From Castellaniella sp. S9 (GTDB lineage Bacteria > Pseudomonadota > Gammaproteobacteria > Burkholderiales > Burkholderiaceae_B): a DNA stretch of 64,000 nt. Below, one piece after another: positions 9,730 through 17,011 of the stretch. The position numbers and the translations under genes are program-made. Location of the stretch: NCBI RefSeq assembly GCF_027257175.1, contig NZ_JAPFGD010000002.1, forward strand, positions 308,425-372,424. Reading direction: 5' to 3'. The notes below the pieces were generated by a model that ran no database searches, was not told where the DNA came from, and saw only the letters and a list, made by a program, of their open reading frames with translations. Each line of letters opens with the position of its first letter. Within the stretch, counting starts at the first letter, position 1.

Positions 9730-11211
9730 ATGACGATGCTTTTGAAGGTGAATAACCTGATTGACGGCCAGTGGCAACCGGCCGGCGACGGGCGCACGGG
9801 ACAGCGCAGAAATCCGGCCGATGGCAGCCTGGTGGGCGAGTTCGCCGACGGCGGCCAGGCCGATGCCGATGCTGCTATTGCGGCAGCGCGGCGGGCGTTC
9901 GAGCGTCCCGAATGGGCCCAGAGCCCGCGCTTGCGCCAGCTGGTCATGCTGCGTTGGGCGGATCGTATCGAGGCGCAAGGCGAGGAACTCGCCCGCCTGC
10001 TGACCCTCGAGAATGGCAAGCCGCTGGCGGAATCCCGCGGCGAGATTCGCGGCAGCGTCTCGGAAATCCGCTATTACGCCGGCGTAGCGCGCTATATCCC
10101 GGGACAGATGCTGGAGGTGGCGCCTGGCGTGTTTTCCAGCCAGCTCAAGGAGCCGGCGGGCGTGGCCGGCATCATCGTGCCCTGGAATGCGCCGGCCATC
10201 CTGCTGATTCGTTCGCTGGCCCCCGCCCTGGCGGCGGGCTGCACCGCCGTGGTCAAGCCAGCGCCGCAAACCGCGCTGCTGTCGGCCGCCCTCATGCGTG
10301 CCTTGCAGGACGATGAGCAACTGCCCGGCGGCGTGGTGAACTTCGTGTCCGAGCAAGGTCATGCTGTAGCCCAGCGCCTGGTCGAGTCCCCACAAGTCGA
10401 TGTCATCAGTTTCACCGGCTCGAACGCCACGGGCCAGCGCATCATGGCGGCGGCCGCCCCGACGATGAAGAAACTTTCTTTGGAACTGGGTGGCAAGTCC
10501 AGTTGCCTGGTGTTCGACGACGTGGATGTGGACGCCGTGGCGACCCAGCTCGCGGCCGCCGCCATGATCATCGCCGGGCAGCAGTGTACAGCCGCACGGC
10601 GGGTGCTGGTGCACGCCTCGCGTTTTGACGCCATGAAAAAATCCCTGGCGCGGGCCCTCGCGGCCATGCGGATGGGCAATGGGCTGGCGGATGGCGTGCA
10701 GTATGGCCCCTTGATCGATGAACAGGCGCGGGACCGCGTCGCCGCCAGCGTCGAGGAGGTGCTGCAAACGGCGGACGAGGTGATTCTGCGCGGGGGGCGC
10801 CCTCGGGATGGGTTCCAGCACGGTTGCTTCATGCTGCCGACCTTGGTTGCGCATCGGGATACCGGTGCCAGCTTCATTCAGGAGGAAATTTTTGGCCCCC
10901 TGGTGGTGATCGAGCGTTTCGAGGACGAGCGCGAAGCCGTGCAGCGCGCCAATCATACCGTCTACGGCTTGTCCGCCAGCGTGTGGACGCGCGACGGGGC
11001 GCGAGCTTGGCGCGTGGCCCGTGCGCTACGCGACGGAACGGTTTGGATCAATGACCACAATCAGCTCTTTGCCGAGGCCGCGACAGGCGGCTATCGGCGC
11101 AGCGGCCTGGGCCGCCTGCACGGTTATGACGCCCTTGCCGACTTTACCGAGATCAAGCACATCTGTCAGAGCGCCGGCGTGGTCGACGGCACGTCGACCG
11201 CGATCTCCTGA
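9730..11211 (+). CDS. NAD(P)-dependent aldehyde dehydrogenase
   Basis: A full-length 493-residue ALDH-superfamily enzyme. The oxyanion Asn153 lies in PWNAP, the general base Glu252 in LELGGKS and the catalytic Cys286 in GQQCTAARR; the C-terminal part has the usual EEIFGPL segment. It would oxidise an aldehyde to an acid in the cytoplasm. It is 17 bases downstream of the SDR gene and is the last gene of the + strand operon. Its last 46 bases overlap the 3' end of the opposing LysR gene. Resembles the broad betaine/semialdehyde group; exact substrate cannot be called. Confidence 0.92.
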   Translation: MTMLLKVNNLIDGQWQPAGDGRTGQRRNPADGSLVGEFADGGQADADAAIAAARRAFERPEWAQSPRLRQLVMLRWADRIEAQGEELARLLTLENGKPLAESRGEIRGSVSEIRYYAGVARYIPGQMLEVAPGVFSSQLKEPAGVAGIIVPWNAPAILLIRSLAPALAAGCTAVVKPAPQTALLSAALMRALQDDEQLPGGVVNFVSEQGHAVAQRLVESPQVDVISFTGSNATGQRIMAAAAPTMKKLSLELGGKSSCLVFDDVDVDAVATQLAAAAMIIAGQQCTAARRVLVHASRFDAMKKSLARALAAMRMGNGLADGVQYGPLIDEQARDRVAASVEEVLQTADEVILRGGRPRDGFQHGCFMLPTLVAHRDTGASFIQEEIFGPLVVIERFEDEREAVQRANHTVYGLSASVWTRDGARAWRVARALRDGTVWINDHNQLFAEAATGGYRRSGLGRLHGYDALADFTEIKHICQSAGVVDGTSTAIS

Positions 11212-12167
11212 GAGATGGCCCGCATGAAGTCGTACGTTTGCGGCGCGGGCTCTTTCGGGGCGCCCGCGCCGATCTGCATCGATTGCAGATGCTGCGTCAA
11301 TAATTCGATAAAGGCCGAGGTCGCCTGATTCAGCGGGTGGCGGGGATGGGTCACGCACACGACACGGCGGGTCAGTGTCGGTTCGACGATGCGATGGGTT
11401 TGCAGGCGTGGGCTCCAGGGCTGCCCGCTCAAGGTGATGCCCGGCAGGATGGTCGCCAACTGCGTATGGCTGACCAGATTCAGGATCGATGTGACCGAAT
11501 CGGACTCGATGGTCGGCGACAGGTTGATGTCCGCCCCCTGGGCGTAGTACTCCATGATGCCGCGCAGGCCATGATGCCGCGTGAGCAGGGCGAGCTCCAG
11601 CGTGTCGACGATGCGCAAGGGGACGACGTCGGGCAGGGCGCGCCGATGATCGACGCTGGTGATCAGCACCATGTCCTCGTCGGTGATGACCTCCATGTCC
11701 AGGCCCAAGGGGCGGGTCGGTTTGTTGATGATGGCGGCGTCCAGCCGGCCGCCGGCCACCCAATCCGCCAATATGGCGCTATAGCCGTCGGCAATCGTCA
11801 CATTGACCTTGGGGTGCTGGCTCTTGAATTCCAGCAGGGTGTTGGCAAGGACCCCATGGGCGATGGACGCGATCATGCCGACATTGATGTGGCCGCGCAG
11901 TTCCCCTTTGGTGCGCAGCAGCTGTTCGCGTGCATGCGTCAGGTCGCGCATGATGGGGGAAAACAGCTGGTACATCTGGCGGCCCGCCGTCGTCGGCTGC
12001 ATCCCGCGCGGACTGCGTTTGAAGAGCTTCTGGTCGAGTTCCTCTTCGAGCCGCGCGATCTGCATGCTGAGCGCGGGTTGAACGATATTCAGCCGTTTGG
12101 CCGCCCGGGTCACGGTGCCTTCCTCGAACAAGCAGAGAAAATACTGAATCTGGCGTAACTCCATCAT
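11166..12167 (-). CDS. LysR-family transcriptional regulator
   Basis: A 333-residue LysR regulator. The N-terminal winged helix-turn-helix covers residues about 1-60 (MELRQIQYFLCLFEEGT, then VQPALSMQIARLEEELDQKLF), followed by a periplasmic-binding-protein-like effector domain. Two adjacent ATGs (12167, 12164) are possible starts; a GGGGGA stretch lies just upstream. It is in the same direction as the livFGMHK operon, 51 bases after livF, and convergent with the aldehyde dehydrogenase, which it overlaps by 46 bases. It could control either flanking transport operon. Confidence 0.92.
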   Translation of the reverse strand: MMELRQIQYFLCLFEEGTVTRAAKRLNIVQPALSMQIARLEEELDQKLFKRSPRGMQPTTAGRQMYQLFSPIMRDLTHAREQLLRTKGELRGHINVGMIASIAHGVLANTLLEFKSQHPKVNVTIADGYSAILADWVAGGRLDAAIINKPTRPLGLDMEVITDEDMVLITSVDHRRALPDVVPLRIVDTLELALLTRHHGLRGIMEYYAQGADINLSPTIESDSVTSILNLVSHTQLATILPGITLSGQPWSPRLQTHRIVEPTLTRRVVCVTHPRHPLNQATSAFIELLTQHLQSMQIGAGAPKEPAPQTYDFMRAISQEIAVDVPSTTPAL

Positions 12168-12218
12168 CGTCCCCCTTTGCTTTGGGTTTCTGCTGGGTGG
12201 CCGCCGGCTGCAAAGCGC

Positions 12219-12938
12219 TTATAGGGCGATCTCCCGCAGGAGCTGCGCCTGGTCCGCGGGTTCGCTTGCCTTGCCGGCCAGTGTGATGCTGCCCCGCTTC
12301 ATGACGTAGAAGCGGTCCACCACCGTCAACGATCGCTTGACGTTCTGTTCCACCAACAGGATGGACACCCCTTCCTTCTTGAGTTCCTCCAGCAGTGTGA
12401 ATATATCGTCGACGATCATGGGCGCGAGGCCTTCGCTGGGCTCGTCGATCAGCATGAGGCGCGGACGGCCGATCAGCGCCCTGGCGATCGTCAGCATCTG
12501 CTGTTCGCCGCCGGAGAGCGTGATCCCCGCCTGCGTCCGGCGTTCGTGCAGCCTGGGGAAGCGCTGGTAAATGTCGCCCAGGCCCTGGCGCTGTTCGGCC
12601 TTGGACAGCTTGGGGTTCTGCAGCAGCCCCAGTTGAAGGTTTTCCTCGACGCTGAGTCCCGGAAATATCCGCCGGTCTTCGGGAATGAAGGCGACCCCCT
12701 GGCGGGCGATGGCATCCTGTTCGAGACTGTCGAGCCTCGTGTCCTGGAAAAAGATGTCCCCTTGCGCCGGCTTGACCCATCCGGCGATCGTCCGCAGCGT
12801 GGTGGTCTTGCCCACGCCATTGCGGCCGAACAGGCCGACGATTTCGCCGGCCGCGATTTCCAGATCCACGCCCTGCAGGATGTGGCTCAAGCCATAGTAG
12901 GAGTGTACCCCCGACATACGCAATATCATATTGTTCAC
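12219..12938 (-). CDS. LIV-type ABC transporter ATPase, LivF-like (second system)
   Basis: A 239-residue ATPase with Walker A GRNGVGKTT, signature LSGGEQQMLTIARAL and Walker B LMLIDEPSEGLAP. The chosen start is a GTG at 12938 whose GTGA overlaps the stop of the upstream livG by four bases; an ATG at 12929 is possible. It is the last transporter gene of a five-gene - strand operon with chained four-base overlaps, which points to strict translational coupling. Confidence 0.92.
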   Translation of the reverse strand: MNNMILRMSGVHSYYGLSHILQGVDLEIAAGEIVGLFGRNGVGKTTTLRTIAGWVKPAQGDIFFQDTRLDSLEQDAIARQGVAFIPEDRRIFPGLSVEENLQLGLLQNPKLSKAEQRQGLGDIYQRFPRLHERRTQAGITLSGGEQQMLTIARALIGRPRLMLIDEPSEGLAPMIVDDIFTLLEELKKEGVSILLVEQNVKRSLTVVDRFYVMKRGSITLAGKASEPADQAQLLREIAL

Positions 12939-13678
12939 GCCTCTCCGAGATAGGCTTCGCGTACCGCCGGGTTTGCCCGGACCTCTTGCGGGACCCCCTC
13001 GGCCAATTTCTGGCCCTGGTGCATGACGACGATCCAGTGCGACAAGTCCATCACCAGTTCGATGTCGTGCTCCACCAGCATGACGGCGATGTCCTCGGCG
13101 ATATCGCGGATCATGCTCTTCGTGTCTTCCGTATCGCCATGCGACATGCCCTGCGTGGGTTCGTCGAGCAGCAGCATCCGGGGTTCGCTCGCCAGCGCCA
13201 GGGCGATTTCCAGCCGGCGCTGCTCCCCATGGGACAGGTAGCCGGCCAGATCGTTGCGGCGTTTGGTCAATAGAAAACGCTCCAGGAGCTCCCGGGCCTT
13301 GGCATCGGCGCGTGTGCTGCGGGCCAGGGGCTGCAGCAGGCGGCTGTCGGCCTCGAGGAACTGGCTGGCCAGCCGCAGATTTTCCTCCACCGTCAGGTCG
13401 AAGAATAATTTGGTGATCTGGAAGGAACGCGCCATGCCGGCCCGGCAGATGCGGTTTGACGGCCAGCCGGTGATGTCCTGGCCCTGGAAGCGGACATGCC
13501 CCGCGTGCGAGCGGATCGCGCCGACGATCAGATTGAACAAGGTGCTCTTGCCCGCCCCATTGGGGCCGATCACCGAGGTGATCTGCCGGTCGCGCGCCTG
13601 CAGGCTGACGTTGTTGACGGCGCGCAAGCCGCCAAAGGATACGCTGACCCCGTCCACGTTGAGGATGACGTCCGTCAT
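12935..13678 (-). CDS. LIV-type ABC transporter ATPase, LivG-like (second system)
   Basis: A 247-residue ATPase with Walker A GPNGAGKST, signature LSHGEQRRLEIALAL and Walker B MLLLDEPTQGMSHGD. The ATG at 13678 forms an ATGA overlap with the livM stop; the frame is open further upstream but without a plausible start. Partner of the LivF protein encoded next. Confidence 0.92.
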   Translation of the reverse strand: MTDVILNVDGVSVSFGGLRAVNNVSLQARDRQITSVIGPNGAGKSTLFNLIVGAIRSHAGHVRFQGQDITGWPSNRICRAGMARSFQITKLFFDLTVEENLRLASQFLEADSRLLQPLARSTRADAKARELLERFLLTKRRNDLAGYLSHGEQRRLEIALALASEPRMLLLDEPTQGMSHGDTEDTKSMIRDIAEDIAVMLVEHDIELVMDLSHWIVVMHQGQKLAEGVPQEVRANPAVREAYLGEA

Positions 13679-14676
13679 GAGGTTTGCCCCCGTCGTGTGA
13701 TGGCAGTGGCCAGTCGCTTGTATAGGCCGACGAATCCCGCGGGGAAGAAGATCACCGTCAGCATGAAGATGATGCCGATGACGATGCCGTGGTGCAGCGT
13801 CCAACTGCTGATGAAGGTCTTGAGGGCGATCAGGAAGACGCTGCCGTACAGCGGCCCGATGAGCGTGCCCGTGCCGCCGAGGATCACCATGATGACGGCA
13901 TTGACCGAGATGTCGAAATACATGAGTTCCGGGGACACGAAGCCGCGCAACAGCGGGTACAGGGTGCCGGCCAGCGCGGCCACGTCCGCGGCGATCACAT
14001 AGGATGCGAGTTTGTACCGCCAGGGGTTGTAGCCCAGGGCGCGCACGCGCTCCTCGTTCGAGCGTATGGCGATCAGCACGCGTCCGAAAGGCGTGCTCGT
14101 CAGGTACAGCAGCCCCAGGTACAACACCAGGACGAAGGCCAGCGACAACATGAAGAAACTGACCGGGTCGCCCAGGTTCACATTGAAGAACCCAAAGTCG
14201 ATGTCCAGCACGGGAATGCCCGTGATGCCGTCCGATCCGCCCAGGGAACGCGTGTTGTAGACCGACTGGCCGGCCACTTGGGCCAGGCCGAAGGTGATCA
14301 GGATGAAATAAACACCTTTGGATCGAATGGCGATGGCTCCGATGATCAGCGACACGACGGTGGAGGCCAGCAGGCTCAGGCCCAGTGCGCTCCAGAACCC
14401 ATAGCCGCTGCCCTCCGTCAGCAGCAGGGCGGTCAGGTAGGCGCCCATGCCGAAAAACAGCGCCTGGCCCAGCGAGAACAGCCCGGTATACCCCAGCAGC
14501 AGATCGACGCTGAGGGCGATGCCCGAGAAAATCAGGGCCTCGGTGGCCAGGCGCAGATAGAAGGTTTCCTGGCTGATGCCGGCGACGATGGCGAAGGCGA
14601 TGGCGACGATGAAAAAGAGCCAGGCGAGGAACCTGGTGCTGGCCGTTCCATTGAGTTTTTGCGCACCCACGGTCAT
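13675..14676 (-). CDS. LIV-type ABC transporter permease, LivM-like (second system)
   Basis: A 333-residue inner-membrane permease with about nine or ten hydrophobic segments and the LivM text LLGYTGLFSLGQALFFGMGAY. The ATG at 14676 overlaps the livH stop in an ATGA and has GGAG about 5 bases upstream; an in-frame TTG at 14685 is the alternative. Unlike the first LIV system in the window, it is not fused to an ATPase. Confidence 0.9.
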   Translation of the reverse strand: MTVGAQKLNGTASTRFLAWLFFIVAIAFAIVAGISQETFYLRLATEALIFSGIALSVDLLLGYTGLFSLGQALFFGMGAYLTALLLTEGSGYGFWSALGLSLLASTVVSLIIGAIAIRSKGVYFILITFGLAQVAGQSVYNTRSLGGSDGITGIPVLDIDFGFFNVNLGDPVSFFMLSLAFVLVLYLGLLYLTSTPFGRVLIAIRSNEERVRALGYNPWRYKLASYVIAADVAALAGTLYPLLRGFVSPELMYFDISVNAVIMVILGGTGTLIGPLYGSVFLIALKTFISSWTLHHGIVIGIIFMLTVIFFPAGFVGLYKRLATAITRRGQTS

Positions 14677-15551
14677 CGGCTCCAATTGAACAGGCCCTGC
14701 GGGCGGACGATCAGCACAGCGATCATGATGCTGAAGATCAGCGGTTCCCCCCAGTTGGGAGCGATGTACAGGCTGGCGATGGATTCGATCTGCGTCAGCA
14801 GCAGGCCGGCCACCACCGTGCCCCAGAAACTGCCGATCCCGCCCACGATGACGACGGTGAAGGCCAGCAGGATGAAATCGTGGCCCATCGTGGGAAACAC
14901 GGAATAGATCGGCGCCAGCAACACCCCCGCCAAGGCCGCCAGCGAGATGCCGAAGGCGAAGGCGCCGGAATAGATCAGGCGCACGGGCACCCCCAGGCTG
15001 GCCGTCATGTCCTTGTCATGGGCGGCCGCGCGAATCACGGCGCCCAGGCGGGTCCGGAACAGCACGAACCAGGTCAGCGTGATGATCACCGTGCCGAACA
15101 CCAGCAGGAACAATCGGTAATTCGGAATGATGATGCCCGCGATCTCGGTCACGCCTGAAATGGGATTGTCCGGCTTCATCGTGTTGGGCCCGTACAGCAC
15201 GTCGTACAGGTCCTTGAGGATGATGGACAGGCCGATCGTCAGCAGCAGGGTCAGCGTGTGGCGGTCCGGGCTGTGATAGACGAACCGGATCAGGCCTCGT
15301 TCCACCAGGGCGCCGATGGGCATCACCAGCAGCGGCGTGATGATCAGCGCCGCCCAGAACCCCAGGCCCAGGGCGTACAGCGTCATGCTGACGAACGCGC
15401 CCATGGCGTAGAACTCGCCATGGGCCATGTTCACCACGTCCAGCAAGCCGAATATGATGCTCAGCCCCAGGGACACCAGAATAATGGCCACGCCGATCGT
15501 CAGGCCGTTGATGACCTGCGGGCCCAGGACGAATTGCAGATATTCGATCAT
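14673..15551 (-). CDS. LIV-type ABC transporter permease, LivH-like (second system)
   Basis: A 292-residue inner-membrane permease with the LivH segment SLGLSIIFGLLDVVNMAHGEF near the start (SLGLSIIFGLLD, then VVNMAHGEF) and about eight hydrophobic helices. It starts 8 bases after the binding-protein gene and ends in an ATGA overlap with livM. Confidence 0.92.
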   Translation of the reverse strand: MIEYLQFVLGPQVINGLTIGVAIILVSLGLSIIFGLLDVVNMAHGEFYAMGAFVSMTLYALGLGFWAALIITPLLVMPIGALVERGLIRFVYHSPDRHTLTLLLTIGLSIILKDLYDVLYGPNTMKPDNPISGVTEIAGIIIPNYRLFLLVFGTVIITLTWFVLFRTRLGAVIRAAAHDKDMTASLGVPVRLIYSGAFAFGISLAALAGVLLAPIYSVFPTMGHDFILLAFTVVIVGGIGSFWGTVVAGLLLTQIESIASLYIAPNWGEPLIFSIMIAVLIVRPQGLFNWSR

Positions 15552-15559
15552 GTCGGTTC

Positions 15560-16747
15560 TTAGAAACGCTCACACGTATCCGCACCCGCGGCGTCCGCAC
15601 CCTTGATCTTGTCGACGATGGTGAATCTGCCGTCCTTCACCTGCAGGACATACACGTCCATGATGGCCTGGTGGTCCCCGGCGCGCATTTCTTTCTTGCC
15701 CTGGGGGGTATCCCAGGTCAGGCCGCGCATCGCGGTGCGCACCGCGTCGGTGTCGGTGCCGCCGGCTTTTTCGACGGCGGCCTTATAGAAATACACCACG
15801 CCGTACGAGTCGGCGCCGTACAGGTCGGGCGTCGCATTGGTCTTCTTTTGGAAGTCGCTGGTGAATTTCTTGTTTTCCGGCGTATCCAGGTCGGGTGAAT
15901 AACCGGCGACGGTCACGAAACCCTCGGCGGTATTGCCCATCGCCTGGATATTCTGCGCGGTGACGGCGACGGAGGCGCCCGCCAGAGTCATGCGGCTGCG
16001 TAAGCCGTATTCCTCGAGCTGGGAAAAGAAACGCACAGTGTCGTTGCCGGCCGTCGAGGTATAGATGATGGCCGGACGGCTTTGGCGGATTTGCCCGAAA
16101 TAGGACGTGAAGTCCTTTTCGCCCAGCGGCGGGAACAGCTCGCCCACGATATTCAGGCCGGCCTCCTTGGCGGTGCTGACAAAACCGGCGACGGTATTGC
16201 GGCCCATTTCGTAGTCCGGGCCGACCGCCAATATGCGTGCGTCCGCTTGATGGGTCTTGATCCATTGCACCAGACCGGTGGCCTGCATGCCGCCGGGCGC
16301 ATTGACGCGGAACAGATTGGGCGAGCACCGGACGCCGGTGATGGCATCGGACAGCGAAACGGTCGTGGACGCCAGGCGTTTGTTGCGCTCGGCCACCTGG
16401 CCCACTGCAATGGTGCCGCCCGAATTGACCACGCCCGTCAGGAAATCGACCTTGTCGCTCTGGAACAGTTTTTCCGCCTTGCGGGTCATGACGGCGGGAT
16501 CCGCCTCGCCGTCCTCGAAAATCAGCTGGATCTGGCGGCCGGCGATCCCGCCCGACGCGTTGATTTCCTCGACGGCCAGTTCGGTGCCCCATTTGACCTG
16601 CTGGCCGATGGGCGCATAGGCGCCGGACAGCGGCGTCAGCACGCCGATTTTGATGGGTTGGTCGTTGGCTGCAAATGCGGGTGCGCAGGCGGCAGCCACC
16701 AAGGCCGCCGTGATACCGGTGGCGAACTGACAAATGACTTTGTTCAT
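15560..16747 (-). CDS. LIV-type ABC transporter substrate-binding protein (second system)
   Basis: A 395-residue periplasmic binding protein. The Sec signal peptide ends at APAFA (about residue 26), and the mature protein starts with IKIGVLTPLSGAYAPIGQQ, the standard type I fold opening. GGAG lies about 9 bases before the ATG. First gene of the second LIV operon, transcribed away from the molybdenum-hydroxylase operon across a 264-base intergenic region. Probable ligands are amino acids or small carboxylates; not resolvable. Confidence 0.92.
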   Translation of the reverse strand: MNKVICQFATGITAALVAAACAPAFAANDQPIKIGVLTPLSGAYAPIGQQVKWGTELAVEEINASGGIAGRQIQLIFEDGEADPAVMTRKAEKLFQSDKVDFLTGVVNSGGTIAVGQVAERNKRLASTTVSLSDAITGVRCSPNLFRVNAPGGMQATGLVQWIKTHQADARILAVGPDYEMGRNTVAGFVSTAKEAGLNIVGELFPPLGEKDFTSYFGQIRQSRPAIIYTSTAGNDTVRFFSQLEEYGLRSRMTLAGASVAVTAQNIQAMGNTAEGFVTVAGYSPDLDTPENKKFTSDFQKKTNATPDLYGADSYGVVYFYKAAVEKAGGTDTDAVRTAMRGLTWDTPQGKKEMRAGDHQAIMDVYVLQVKDGRFTIVDKIKGADAAGADTCERF

Positions 16748-16829
16748 GATTGCGAGTCTCCGTCCTTATGATTAGAAAGTCCCGATGTACCAGCGACTTA
16801 TCTTATAGGGAGTGGATACGAAAACCATT

Positions 16830-16847
16830 ATCAGCGTGTCCGCTGAT
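16830..16847. promoter_or_regulatory. 18-bp palindrome between divergent operons
   Basis: A perfect inverted repeat, ATCAGCG-tgtc-CGCTGAT, in the AT-richer 264-base region between the second LIV operon (-) and the molybdenum-hydroxylase operon (+). Its position suggests an operator for a dimeric regulator. A run of six T follows at about 16861, so a weak terminator is a less likely reading because no gene ends here. Confidence 0.4.
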
Positions 16848-17011
16848 TTATCTCTGGGTCTTTTTTAAGGATTTTCCGTCCGACGGCGGTGCCATTTTAA
16901 GCAAGTAAATCATACTGATAGGTAAATACAAGCACTACATGATAAAGACTTGGGCGCAGGCTTTGTTCTACCATGGTTGGATATGAATACTACAGCCGGA
17001 AAGCCAGAGAC

